Assembly: GCF_019931675.1 (NCBI RefSeq)
Contig: NZ_CP082922.1
Span: 1,875,001 to 1,939,000 of the forward strand
Length of the DNA: 64,000 nucleotides
Origin: Nocardioides rotundus
GTDB taxonomy: Bacteria; Actinomycetota; Actinomycetes; Propionibacteriales; Nocardioidaceae
Reading direction: 5' to 3'
Below the pieces are notes generated by a model that was not told the DNA's origin, did not search any database, and was given only the letters and a program-made list of their open reading frames with translations. This document shows, piece by piece, positions 32,499 to 40,567 of this stretch; within the stretch, counting starts at the first letter, position 1, and every line of letters starts with the position of its first letter. The translations under genes were made by a program, and so were the position numbers.

Positions 32499-35400
32499 CT
32501 ACCGAGCGGCCCGAGCGCGCGACTTCGCCGCAGCCGGCTTCGTGGCCGCCGACTTCCGGGTGGTGGTGCGCTTGCTCGCGGCCTTCTTCGCCGGGGCCTT
32601 CTTCGCCGGCTTCGCTGCCGGCGCCTTGACGGCCTTGGCCGGCTTGGCGGTCGGCGTCTGCCCCGGCGTCACGCCGAGCAGCGGCGCGAGGAAGGCGCCG
32701 GTGTGGCTGGCCGGGTCCGCGGCCACGTCCTCCGGCGTGCCCTCCGCGACGACGGTCCCGCCGCGCGAGCCGCCCTCGGGACCCATGTCGATGATCCAGT
32801 CGGCGGTCTTGATCACGTCCAGGTTGTGCTCGATCACCAGCACGGTGTTGCCCTTGTCGACCAGCCCGGAGAGCACGTGGAGCAGCTTGCGGATGTCCTC
32901 GAAGTGCAGGCCGGTCGTCGGCTCGTCCAGAACGTAGACGGTGCGACCGGTGGAGCGCTTCTGCAGCTCGCTGGCGAGCTTGACCCGCTGCGCCTCGCCG
33001 CCGGAGAGGGTGGTCGCGGGCTGGCCGAGGCGGACGTAGCCGAGGCCGACCTCGCACAGGGTCTTCATGTGCCGGGCGATCGCGGGGACGGCGGCGAAGA
33101 AGTCCGCGGCCTCCTCGATCGGCATGTCGAGGACCTCGGCGATGGTCTTGCCCTTGTAGTGGACCTCGAGCGTCTCCCGGTTGTAGCGCGCTCCGTGGCA
33201 CACCTCGCACGGGACGTAGACGTCGGGCAGGAAGTTCATCTCGATCTTGATCGTGCCGTCGCCCGAGCACGCCTCGCAGCGACCGCCCTTGACGTTGAAG
33301 GAGAAGCGGCCCTGGAGGTACCCGCGCATCTTCGCCTCGGGGGTGGAGGCGAAGAGCTTGCGCACGTGGTCGAAGACGCCGGTGTAGGTCGCCGGGTTGG
33401 ACCGCGGCGTCCGGCCGATCGGGCTCTGGTCGACGTGGATCACCTTGTCCACGTGCTCCAGCCCGGAGATCTTGCGGTGCCGGCCGGGGACCGCGCGGGC
33501 GTGGTAGATCTGCTTGGCCAGCGAGGTGTAGAGGATGTCGTTGACCAGCGTCGACTTGCCGGACCCGGAGACGCCCGTGACGGCGCAGAAGACGCCCAGC
33601 GGGAAGTCGACCGTGACGTCGTCGAGGTTGTTCTCGCGGGCGCCGTGCACGGTGAGGCTGCGGCCCTTGGTGCGCGGACGGCGTACGTCGGGGACCGGGA
33701 TCTGCCGGCGACCGGAGAGGTACTGCCCCGTCATCGAGTCCGGGTGCTCCAGGAGGTCCTGGACCGAGCCGGAGTGCACCACCTGCCCGCCGTGCTCCCC
33801 GGCGCCGGGGCCGATGTCGACGATCCAGTCGGCGACCCGGATGGTGTCCTCGTCGTGCTCGACCACGATCAGCGTGTTGCCGAGGTCCTTGAGCCGCACC
33901 AGGGTCTCGATCAGCCGGTGGTTGTCGCGCTGGTGCAGGCCGATCGACGGCTCATCGAGGACGTAGAGGACGCCCACCAGGCCGGCGCCGATCTGGGTGG
34001 CCAGCCGGATCCGCTGCGCCTCACCGCCCGACAGCGAGCCGCTGGGGCGGTTCAGCGAGAGGTAGTCCAGCCCGACGTCGAGGAGGAAGTTGAGTCGCTC
34101 CTGGATCTCCTTGAGCACCCGCTCGCCGATCTGCCGCTCGCGTGCGGTCAGGTCCAGTGCGCGCAGGTAGTCGGCGGTCTCGTTGATCGGGAGGGCGCAG
34201 AGCTCGGCGATCGACAGGCCGCCGGACTCCTGGGGCCCGAGGGTCACCGCCATGGAGACCGGCTTGAGCCGGCTGCCCTGGCAGGTGGGGCACGGGACCT
34301 CGCGCATGAAGCCCTCGAAGCGCTCCCGCGAGGTGTCGGACTCGGCCTCGCGGTGCCGGCGCTCGACGTACTCCCGGACGCCGTCGAAGGAGGCGTAGTA
34401 GGCCCGCTGGCGGCCGTAGCGGTTGCGGGTGACGACGTGCACCTTGGTCGGGTGCCCGTCCAGGATCGCCCGGCGCGCCTTCGCCGGCAGCTTGTTCCAC
34501 GGGGTGTTGAGGTCGAAGCCCAGCTCGTCGCCCAGCGCCCCCATCAGCTTGAGGAAGTAGTCGGCGATGTGCGCGTGGCTCCACGGCTGGATCGCCCCCT
34601 CGCCGAGCGTGGCCTCGGGGTCCGGCACGACCAGCTCGGGGTCGATCTCCATCCGGGTGCCGAGGCCGTGGCACTCCGGGCAGGCGCCGAACGGGGAGTT
34701 GAACGAGAAGGACCGCGGCTCGAGGTCGTCGGTGTCGAGCGGGTGGTCGTTGGGGCAGGACATCTTCTCGGAGAAGCGCATCTCCCGGCCCGGCTCGCCG
34801 GCGTCGAGGTCGACGAAGTCGAAGAGCACCAGGCCGCCGGCCAGGTTGAGCGCGGTCTCCACCGAGTCGGTGAGCCGCCGCTTGGCCGACTCCTTGACCG
34901 CGAGCCGGTCGACCACGACCTCGATGGTGTGCTTCTTCTGCTTGTCCAGCTTGGGCGGGTCCTCCAGCAGGTGGGTCTCGCCGTTGACCCGGGCGCGGGA
35001 GAAGCCCTGGGACTGCAGCTGCTTGAAGAGCTCGACGTACTCCCCCTTGCGGCCGCGCACGACCGGGGCGAGCACCTGGAAGCGCCGGCCCTCCTCCAGC
35101 GCCAGGATGCGGTCCACGATCTGCTGCGGCGTCTGCCGCTCGATCGGGGCGCCGCAGACCGGGCAGTGCGGCCGGCCGATCCGCGCGTAGAGCAGGCGGA
35201 GGTAGTCGTAGACCTCGGTGATCGTCCCGACCGTGGAGCGCGGGTTCTTGCTCGTCGACTTCTGGTCGATGGAGACCGCGGGGCTCAGCCCCTCGATGAA
35301 GTCGACGTCCGGCTTGTCCATCTGGCCGAGGAACTGGCGGGCGTAGGCCGACAGCGACTCGACGTAGCGCCGCTGACCCTCGGCGAAGATCGTGTCGAAG

Positions 35401-35525
35401 GCGAGGCTGGACTTCCCCGAGCCGGACAGGCCGGTGAAGACGATGAGGGCGTCGCGTGGGAGGTCGATCGAGACGTCCTTGAGGTTGTGCTCGCGCGCAC
35501 CACGGATGATCAGCTGGTCGGCCAC
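32499..35525 (-). CDS. uvrA: UvrA, excinuclease ABC subunit A, with Lys/Ala-rich tail
   Basis: UvrA is the damage-recognising ATPase of excision repair. The 1008-residue protein starts at GTG 35525 (family N-terminus [18 protein letters not shown]). It has two ABC modules (Walker [10 protein letters not shown] and GVSGSGKST) and zinc-binding CXXC pairs ([29 protein letters not shown]). The catalytic core ends near residue 955. It is followed by about 50 residues rich in Lys, Ala and Pro (units such as PAKKAPAKK), an addition that could give non-specific DNA contact. An SOS-type LexA site lies 38 bases before the start. Confidence 0.97.
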   Translation of the reverse strand: MADQLIIRGAREHNLKDVSIDLPRDALIVFTGLSGSGKSSLAFDTIFAEGQRRYVESLSAYARQFLGQMDKPDVDFIEGLSPAVSIDQKSTSKNPRSTVGTITEVYDYLRLLYARIGRPHCPVCGAPIERQTPQQIVDRILALEEGRRFQVLAPVVRGRKGEYVELFKQLQSQGFSRARVNGETHLLEDPPKLDKQKKHTIEVVVDRLAVKESAKRRLTDSVETALNLAGGLVLFDFVDLDAGEPGREMRFSEKMSCPNDHPLDTDDLEPRSFSFNSPFGACPECHGLGTRMEIDPELVVPDPEATLGEGAIQPWSHAHIADYFLKLMGALGDELGFDLNTPWNKLPAKARRAILDGHPTKVHVVTRNRYGRQRAYYASFDGVREYVERRHREAESDTSRERFEGFMREVPCPTCQGSRLKPVSMAVTLGPQESGGLSIAELCALPINETADYLRALDLTARERQIGERVLKEIQERLNFLLDVGLDYLSLNRPSGSLSGGEAQRIRLATQIGAGLVGVLYVLDEPSIGLHQRDNHRLIETLVRLKDLGNTLIVVEHDEDTIRVADWIVDIGPGAGEHGGQVVHSGSVQDLLEHPDSMTGQYLSGRRQIPVPDVRRPRTKGRSLTVHGARENNLDDVTVDFPLGVFCAVTGVSGSGKSTLVNDILYTSLAKQIYHARAVPGRHRKISGLEHVDKVIHVDQSPIGRTPRSNPATYTGVFDHVRKLFASTPEAKMRGYLQGRFSFNVKGGRCEACSGDGTIKIEMNFLPDVYVPCEVCHGARYNRETLEVHYKGKTIAEVLDMPIEEAADFFAAVPAIARHMKTLCEVGLGYVRLGQPATTLSGGEAQRVKLASELQKRSTGRTVYVLDEPTTGLHFEDIRKLLHVLSGLVDKGNTVLVIEHNLDVIKTADWIIDMGPEGGSRGGTVVAEGTPEDVAADPASHTGAFLAPLLGVTPGQTPTAKPAKAVKAPAAKPAKKAPAKKAASKRTTTRKSAATKPAAAKSRARAAR

Positions 35526-35563
35526 GGAGGTCCTTCTCAAGAGTGACGGTCGAGGCGGGGTGT

Positions 35564-35579
35564 TCGAACAAGTGTTCGC
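35564..35579. promoter_or_regulatory. LexA (SOS) box upstream of uvrA
   Basis: TCGAAC-AAGT-GTTCGC matches the actinobacterial/Gram-positive SOS consensus TCGAAC-N4-GTTCGA at 11 of 12 fixed positions. It lies 38 bases before the uvrA GTG, which fits direct repression by LexA. No equal site is visible before uvrB. Confidence 0.8.
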
Positions 35580-35725
35580 CATGAGGGGAAGGGTCCGCAA
35601 CCCGCCACGCGGACCGTCCTCGATCCTACGGGGCGAACCGGCCGCTCCCCACCGCCGCAGGTGTACTGCGGACCACAGCGGACAACCGGTGGAGCGGTGT
35701 CCCCGCTGCGTGCTGGAATGGGCCC

Positions 35726-36448
35726 ATGGCCACCGACCCCGCACCCTCGGACTTCACCCTGCTGTCCGAGGCGACCCAGCGCCTGGTGCGCACGGTCGAC
35801 GGGCTGACCGATGACCGGCTCGCCGAGCCCTCCGGGCTCCCGGGGTGGTCCCGCGCGCACGTGGTGGCGCACCTGGCGCTGAACGCGGAGGCACTGGAGC
35901 GGGTGCTCAACGGCGTCGCGGCGAACGACCCGGTGCCGATGTACCCCTCCCAGCAGCGCCGTGATGGCGACATCGGGGACCTGGTGGAGGCGGGCTCCGG
36001 CGAGCTGCGCTCGCGCACCCTGCAGGCGGTCCGCCTCTTCACCGACGCCGCCCGCGCGTTCCCCCAGGACCGCGCCGACGTGCGGGTGGAGCGCGTCCCG
36101 GGCGGCACGTCCTTCCCGGCCGGGGCCGCGCTGGGGATGCGCTGGCGCGAGGTCGAGATCCACCACGCCGACCTCGATGCGGGCTACTCCTTCGCCGACT
36201 GGCCGCTCGCGTTCTCCGTCGCGGCCGCCGAGGTGCTGACCTCGCCCGACGGGCCGCCCCGTGCGTGGCCGAGCCCGTTCGAGGTGCAGGCCCGCGATGC
36301 CGGCCGCAGCTGGCGGGTGGGCGACGGCGAGCCCCGGCAGGTGGTCTCCGGCGATGCCGCCCCGCTGGTCTGGTGGCTGAGCGGGCGGGGCGAGGGCGTC
36401 GGCCTGCAGACCGACCAGGGAGAGCTACCGGAGGTGCCGAGATGGTGA
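35726..36448 (+). CDS. Maleylpyruvate isomerase family, mycothiol-dependent enzyme
   Basis: This 240-residue protein has the MDMPI N-terminal DinB-like four-helix bundle: [20 protein letters not shown] (metal His) and [19 protein letters not shown]. It has a short C-terminal domain ending in SGRGEGVG. Family members use the actinobacterial thiol mycothiol as cofactor in isomerase or transferase reactions. No gentisate pathway genes lie nearby, so the true substrate is unknown. It overlaps the MBL-fold gene by 7 bases. Confidence 0.88.
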   Translation: MATDPAPSDFTLLSEATQRLVRTVDGLTDDRLAEPSGLPGWSRAHVVAHLALNAEALERVLNGVAANDPVPMYPSQQRRDGDIGDLVEAGSGELRSRTLQAVRLFTDAARAFPQDRADVRVERVPGGTSFPAGAALGMRWREVEIHHADLDAGYSFADWPLAFSVAAAEVLTSPDGPPRAWPSPFEVQARDAGRSWRVGDGEPRQVVSGDAAPLVWWLSGRGEGVGLQTDQGELPEVPRW

Positions 36449-37125
36449 ACGAGACGTACGACGGCGAGGTCGCCCCGGGCGGCCCCGCGCAGACCCGCTC
36501 GCTGGGCTGCGTGACCATGACCAAGGTCGCGGTCGACCCGGAGATGTCCAACAACGCCTACCTGTTGCGCTGCGACGAGACCGGGGACCAGGTGCTGATC
36601 GACGCCGCGGCCGAGCCGGAGACGCTGCGCGAGCTCGTCGGCGACGGCGGCCTGACCACGATCGTCACCACCCACCAGCACTGGGACCACCACCGTGCGC
36701 TGAAGGAGCTGGCCGAGGCGACCGGGGCGGAGATCGTCGCCGGCGCCCCGGACGCGGACGCGATCACCGAGCAGACCGGGGTCGCCGTCGACCGTCGGCT
36801 GGCCCACGGCGACACGGTCGCGGTGGGGTCGTGCACGCTGCGGGTCATCGCGCTCGCCGGGCACACCCCCGGCTCGATCGCACTGCTCCTCGACGACGAG
36901 CACACCGAGCACCCGCACCTGTGGACCGGAGACTCGCTGTTCCCCGGCGGGGTGGGCAACACCTTCGGCGACGACGCCGCCTTCCAGCAGCTGATCGACG
37001 ACGTGGACACCAAGGTGTTCGGCGAGCTGCCGGACTCGACGTACTTCTATCCCGGCCACGGCAACGACTCCACCCTCGGCGAGGAGCGTCCGCACGTCGA
37101 GCAGTGGCGCGCCCGCGGCTGGTAG
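36442..37125 (+). CDS. MBL-fold metallo-hydrolase (glyoxalase II-like)
   Basis: This 227-residue protein has the metallo-beta-lactamase zinc motif TTHQHWDHH (HxHxDH), the second His in ALAGHTPGSIAL, Asp in TGDSLF, and the last His in YPGHGNDST. The spacing is like hydroxyacylglutathione hydrolases. Next to a mycothiol-dependent isomerase, a mycothiol thioester substrate is plausible but inferred. The ATG at 36442 is used; the open frame upstream is the other gene out of frame. Confidence 0.9.
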   Translation: MVNETYDGEVAPGGPAQTRSLGCVTMTKVAVDPEMSNNAYLLRCDETGDQVLIDAAAEPETLRELVGDGGLTTIVTTHQHWDHHRALKELAEATGAEIVAGAPDADAITEQTGVAVDRRLAHGDTVAVGSCTLRVIALAGHTPGSIALLLDDEHTEHPHLWTGDSLFPGGVGNTFGDDAAFQQLIDDVDTKVFGELPDSTYFYPGHGNDSTLGEERPHVEQWRARGW

Positions 37126-37140
37126 GGCCAGAGTCGCGCA

Positions 37141-37159
37141 TCGCCCCCGCTGGGGGCGA
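37141..37159. terminator. Hairpin after the MBL-fold gene
   Basis: A perfect 8-bp stem, TCGCCCCC and GGGGGCGA, with the 3-base loop GCT, 16 bases after the stop at 37125. It has no T-tract but is strong. Confidence 0.6.
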
Positions 37160-37169
37160 GCCGACTGGA

Positions 37170-37217
37170 GGTAGCCAGGCCACCTGATCGAGCGCCGGGA
37201 AGGTGGCTGGGGCTACC
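37170..37217. terminator. Second hairpin, bidirectional, between convergent genes
   Basis: The arms GGTAGCCAGGCCACC (37170-37184) and GGTGGCTGGGGCTACC (37202-37217) pair almost fully around a 17-base loop. It lies between the ends of the MBL gene and the reductase gene and could serve both. Confidence 0.6.
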
Positions 37218-37252
37218 CCCGATCGCCAGAGGGAGCCGAAGGTACGTGAGGC

Positions 37253-38044
37253 TCAGCGCGACTCGTCGGCAGCCGCCATCTCGGCGTGGGCGCGGCGTAC
37301 CTCCTCGACATCGCCGAAGGGGTTGCCGTCCAGGGAGATGAACCGCTCCTGGTGCCGACGGGCGCGCGGCACGCCGAGCCCCTTGAGCGCCGCCTGCACG
37401 ACCGCCATGAAGGGGGTCGGGCCGCAGGTGAAGGTGTCGTACCCGGCCTCGACGTACGGCTCGGCGAAGTCCCGCACGAGCTCGGTGGTCGGCAGCCCGT
37501 GGACGTCGTCGTGCCAGTCCACGAGCAGGAGCCGCGACGGATGGGCCGCCGCGAGCTCCCGGAGGGCGGAGCCGAAGATCGTCGACGCCGAGTCGCGGTT
37601 GGCGTAGAAGAGCACCACCCGCCCGGACCCCGAGGCGAGCGCGGCGCGCACGATCGACATCACCGGCGTGATCCCCGAGCCGGCGGCGAACAGGAGCAGA
37701 TCGTCGTCGAGCGACCGCGGTGTGAAGGTGCCCTCCGGCGGCAGCACCCGCACCGTGTCACCCGGCCGCAGCCGGTCGTTGACCCAGTTCGACGCGTAGC
37801 CGCCCTCGGTCCGCTTCACCGTCACCGTGAGCGGCTCGCCCGGCGGCACGCACAGCGAGTAGCACCGCGGCACCAGCCCGGTCCGCTCCGAGGGGATCCC
37901 CAGGGTGAGGAACTGCCCCGGCCGGAACCCGAACGTGTCGGCCAGCTCGTCGGGCAGGTCGAAGACGACCGAGGCGGCGTCGGCGGTCTCGGGTACGACG
38001 TCCCGCACGGTCAGCAGGTAGGACTGCTCGCCGTTGTCCGTCAT
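37253..38044 (-). CDS. KshB-like ferredoxin reductase lacking the [2Fe-2S] domain
   Basis: This 263-residue FAD/NAD(P)-binding reductase resembles the first two domains of KshB, the reductase of 3-ketosteroid 9-alpha-hydroxylase. It has FAD motif RCYSLCVPP, TVTVKRTEGGYASNWV, the NAD-binding AAGSGITPVMSI, YANRDSAS and CGPTPFM. KshB and relatives are about 350 residues and end in a plant-type ferredoxin domain with CxxxxCxxC. Here the protein stops right after ERFISLDGNPFGDVEE, and no such cysteines occur in any frame downstream before the terminators. It must use a separate ferredoxin or act otherwise. It starts at ATG 38044. Confidence 0.85.
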   Translation of the reverse strand: MTDNGEQSYLLTVRDVVPETADAASVVFDLPDELADTFGFRPGQFLTLGIPSERTGLVPRCYSLCVPPGEPLTVTVKRTEGGYASNWVNDRLRPGDTVRVLPPEGTFTPRSLDDDLLLFAAGSGITPVMSIVRAALASGSGRVVLFYANRDSASTIFGSALRELAAAHPSRLLLVDWHDDVHGLPTTELVRDFAEPYVEAGYDTFTCGPTPFMAVVQAALKGLGVPRARRHQERFISLDGNPFGDVEEVRRAHAEMAAADESR

Positions 38045-38098
38045 CGGCCACCTCCTGCACCGATGCTCGCACGCCCGAGGTGAGGACCACCGGGTGGC

Positions 38099-38104
38099 TA
38101 CGCT
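38099..38104 (+). promoter_or_regulatory. -10 hexamer TACGCT, leaderless-type promoter of the DUF1707 gene
   Basis: TACGCT, then 7 bases, then the ATG at 38112. It supports this ATG over the earlier in-frame ATG at 38034, which lies inside the divergent reductase gene. Confidence 0.5.
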
Positions 38105-38111
38105 GAGGGGC

Positions 38112-38747
38112 ATGAGCGCGCTGCCGCACGACTTCTGGGCCGGTTTCGCGCTCGACCCGCGCCACCCCGCCCACGCCGGGCTGAGGGCGGCCGACGAGGA
38201 CCGCGAGCACGTGCACCGCCTGTTGAGCGAGGCCTACGCCCGCGGCCAGCTCGGCCCGGAGGAGCACGACGAGCGCGTGGACTTCGTCGCCGGCGCCCGG
38301 ACCCTCGGTGAGCTCCCGCCCGTCGTCGAGGACCTGGTGATGCGCTCCCCGGTCCGCCTGCCGCCGCCGATCCCGCCCCAGCAGCTGCGTGCCCAGGCGG
38401 AGCTGTTCGTGCAGGCCCGGACCAGGTCGCAGTGGGTCAGCGCCGGCTTCGCGGCCCTGGTCGCCTCGGTGGTCGGCATCGCCGGCGGCGGCGCCGTGCT
38501 GCTGACCGCGCTGGTGCTCCTGACGCTGCTGCTGGGCACGCGCGCCTTGCGCACGCAGGTACGGCGGGACGAGCTGGTCGCCCGCCAGGAGCGGCGGCTG
38601 GACTTCCAGGCGCGGGACCGGATCGAGCGGCAGCAGCGGCAGGTCCGGCGTCGCCAGCGGCGTGCGGAGGCGATGCAGCAGGTCGGCCCGTGGGCGGAGC
38701 AGGAGCTGCGCCGCCGCCTGGGTCCGCACGCCCGTCGGCGCGGCTGA
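38112..38747 (+). CDS. DUF1707 (SHOCT-like) membrane protein
   Basis: This 211-residue protein has a DUF1707 domain at about residues 18-72 (LRAADEDREHVHRLLSEAYA, then GQLGPEEHDERVD, then ARTLGELPPVVEDL). DUF1707 is a short helical module common in actinobacterial membrane proteins. Two closely spaced hydrophobic segments follow at about 110-145. The last 65 residues are highly basic and probably coiled coil (RRQRRAEAMQQ). Function is unknown; it may be a membrane-anchored adaptor. Confidence 0.8.
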   Translation: MSALPHDFWAGFALDPRHPAHAGLRAADEDREHVHRLLSEAYARGQLGPEEHDERVDFVAGARTLGELPPVVEDLVMRSPVRLPPPIPPQQLRAQAELFVQARTRSQWVSAGFAALVASVVGIAGGGAVLLTALVLLTLLLGTRALRTQVRRDELVARQERRLDFQARDRIERQQRQVRRRQRRAEAMQQVGPWAEQELRRRLGPHARRRG

Positions 38748-38917
38748 CGGACGCCGGGGCACCACGCCGCGGACCGCGGAGTTTCGCGACGACACGCGCA
38801 AAGTCTGTTCCCGCGCCCGGGTCCGTGGTCTCATGGACCCCGTGCGGGCGGTCGGGGGGCCGCCGGAGAGCCCTGCCCTCGTTCTCGAGCGTTCGTCGGG
38901 CTCGACGGCTCCACCCG

Positions 38918-38982
38918 CCCGTTCCTGCACGTCAGCGACGTCGATACCCCCGACGGCGTCAGTGCCGGCGTGCAGGAACGGG
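38918..38982. terminator. Long inverted repeat between convergent genes
   Basis: Perfect 14-base arms, CCCGTTCCTGCACG and CGTGCAGGAACGGG, lie 37 bases apart, with partly complementary sequence between them. It lies between the DUF1707 gene (plus, ends 38747) and the NAD-binding protein gene (minus, ends 39018). The rest of this 270-base gap has no gene I can support. A terminator role is likely, though the loop is long for one. Confidence 0.5.
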
Positions 38983-39017
38983 TCCGGTGGGTCGTCGAGC
39001 CCCAGCAGACCGGTCGG

Positions 39018-40067
39018 TCAGGCCATGCGGAGGAGGGACCGCACCCGGTGCCGGGTCAGCGAGACGCCGGCACGCACGGTCCGCGGCGCGCGCAGCGCCT
39101 CGGCCAGCGGGGCGTAGGTGCGGGTCCAGGCCGGGTCGCTCGGCAGCGGTCGCTCCAGGTCGGTCCCCCACGGGTCGAGGGCGCGGAGCATCGCCTCGCG
39201 GACGCCGAGCAGCGGCTCCCCGTCGGCCGGGACCCAGGTGGCGTCGGGCCGGCACACCATGTCGTCGCGCAGGGACGCGACCAGCGCGGCCACGGTGTGG
39301 AACGGCGCCTGCACGAGCCCCGCCGTGGCCAGCGCCACGATCGGCTCCGGCGCCACGAGCACGGGGATCCGCACCCGCAGCATCCGCGCCGCGCGGTCGT
39401 AGGCACCCAGCAGGGCCGGGTAGCGCAGCACGTCCGGGCCGCCGATGTCGACGGCCCCCTCGAGCGTCGTACCGTCGTCGAATGCCTCCACCAGGGCGCG
39501 CACCGCATCGGTGACCGCGATCGGCTGCACCCGCGTGCGGGCGAGCCACAGCGGGACGGGCTGGATCAGCAGCAGGGTGGCGAGCTGCCGGATGACCTCG
39601 TAGGACGTGGAGCCGGCGCCGATGACCACGCCCGCGCGCAGCGCGACGGTCGAGGTGTCGGCGCGCAGCAGCTCCTCCTCGACCTCGAGTCGCGAGGCGA
39701 TGTGCGCCGAGAGCCGGTCGCGGGGCACGTCGGGCACCAGGCCGGAGAGGTAGACCAGACGACGTACGTCGGCCGCGTCGACCGCGGCGCGCACGTTCTC
39801 CGCGCCGATCCGGTCGCGCTCGCTGAAGCCCCGGACCGACAGCGAGTGCACGAGGTAGCAGACCGCGTCCACGTCCGCGACCGCCGCGTCCACCGCCGCA
39901 CGGTCGGTGACGTCGCAGCGCACCCAGTCGACCTGGGCGCCCCAGGAGAAGCGGTCGGGGTCGGGGGTGGACGACGACGCCGCGACCACGTCGTGGCCGG
40001 CGTCCAGCAGGGCGGGCACGAGCCGGGAGCCGACGTACCCGCTCGCTCCGAGAACCAGGATCCTCAT
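39018..40067 (-). CDS. NAD(P)H-binding SDR-type (atypical epimerase) protein
   Basis: This 349-residue Rossmann-fold protein begins MRILVLGASGYVGSRLVPAL (GxSGxxG). It continues with DAVCYLVHSLS, VYLSGLVPD and an IGAGSTSYEVIRQLAT stretch. This is the pattern of NmrA/complex-I-NDUFA9-like atypical SDRs, not of true sugar epimerases. It directly follows the SRPBCC gene, separated by one base, and the two families are often paired. Substrate unknown. Confidence 0.82.
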   Translation of the reverse strand: MRILVLGASGYVGSRLVPALLDAGHDVVAASSSTPDPDRFSWGAQVDWVRCDVTDRAAVDAAVADVDAVCYLVHSLSVRGFSERDRIGAENVRAAVDAADVRRLVYLSGLVPDVPRDRLSAHIASRLEVEEELLRADTSTVALRAGVVIGAGSTSYEVIRQLATLLLIQPVPLWLARTRVQPIAVTDAVRALVEAFDDGTTLEGAVDIGGPDVLRYPALLGAYDRAARMLRVRIPVLVAPEPIVALATAGLVQAPFHTVAALVASLRDDMVCRPDATWVPADGEPLLGVREAMLRALDPWGTDLERPLPSDPAWTRTYAPLAEALRAPRTVRAGVSLTRHRVRSLLRMA

Positions 40068-40068
40068 C

Positions 40069-40530
40069 TCACTCCCCCAGGTAGCGGCGGACGTTCTGGC
40101 CGAACCGGAAGCCCATGCCGGCGACGACGCCGCTCATGACCCGCTCGACCGCGGGTCGCGCGACGCGCGGGAAGGGCAGCTCGACCCAGATCTCCAGGTC
40201 GATGGACACGTGGGTCCCCCCGGTGACCGGCTCGAGGAAGTACTCCCCCACGACGCCGGCCTTCTCCTCGGTGCGGGTCTCGTCGTGCTTGAAGGTGATC
40301 CGCCGCGGGCGGTCGAACTCCATCAGCTCGGTGAAGCTGGGCTCGATCGCCGAGCTGAGCACCGGGATCCGGGTGAGGTGCCAGGTCCAAACGTCGCCGT
40401 CGGCGTCGATCCGCTTGAGGTTCGGGGTGAACCGCACCAGCAGCTCGGGGTCGGTAAGGATCGCCCAGACCTCCTCGGGGGTGGCTCTGAGGACCGCGTC
40501 GGAGACGTTGCGAGCACTGAATCGGGTCAC
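40069..40530 (-). CDS. SRPBCC (START/Bet v1-like) family protein
   Basis: This 153-residue protein has the SRPBCC fold: ATPEEVWAILTDPELLVRF at the start and a final amphipathic helix (AVERVMSGVVAGMGFRFGQN). It would bind a hydrophobic ligand in a cavity. It starts at GTG 40530 with TAGGCT 6 bases upstream. It is co-transcribed with the NAD-binding gene. Confidence 0.85.
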   Translation of the reverse strand: MTRFSARNVSDAVLRATPEEVWAILTDPELLVRFTPNLKRIDADGDVWTWHLTRIPVLSSAIEPSFTELMEFDRPRRITFKHDETRTEEKAGVVGEYFLEPVTGGTHVSIDLEIWVELPFPRVARPAVERVMSGVVAGMGFRFGQNVRRYLGE

Positions 40531-40536
40531 CGCCCC

Positions 40537-40542
40537 AGCCTA
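40537..40542 (-). promoter_or_regulatory. -10 hexamer TAGGCT, leaderless-type promoter of the SRPBCC gene
   Basis: TAGGCT on the minus strand, 6 bases before the GTG at 40530. It is in the 37-base gap after the NRAMP-like gene. Confidence 0.6.
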
Positions 40543-40567
40543 GGTTCCCGCCGGTGAGACTCCGACG

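Noticed and set aside
30633..35546. A plus-strand open frame of over 1600 codons antisense to uvrA and uvrC
   Set aside because: It mirrors the codon pattern of real genes on the other strand; the product is low-complexity Leu/Val/Arg/Asp without any domain.
38862..39017. A short coding remnant in the gap before 39018
   Set aside because: The plus-strand frames have no start with a ribosome site and match no family I recognise; the 14-bp inverted repeat explains the conserved look better.
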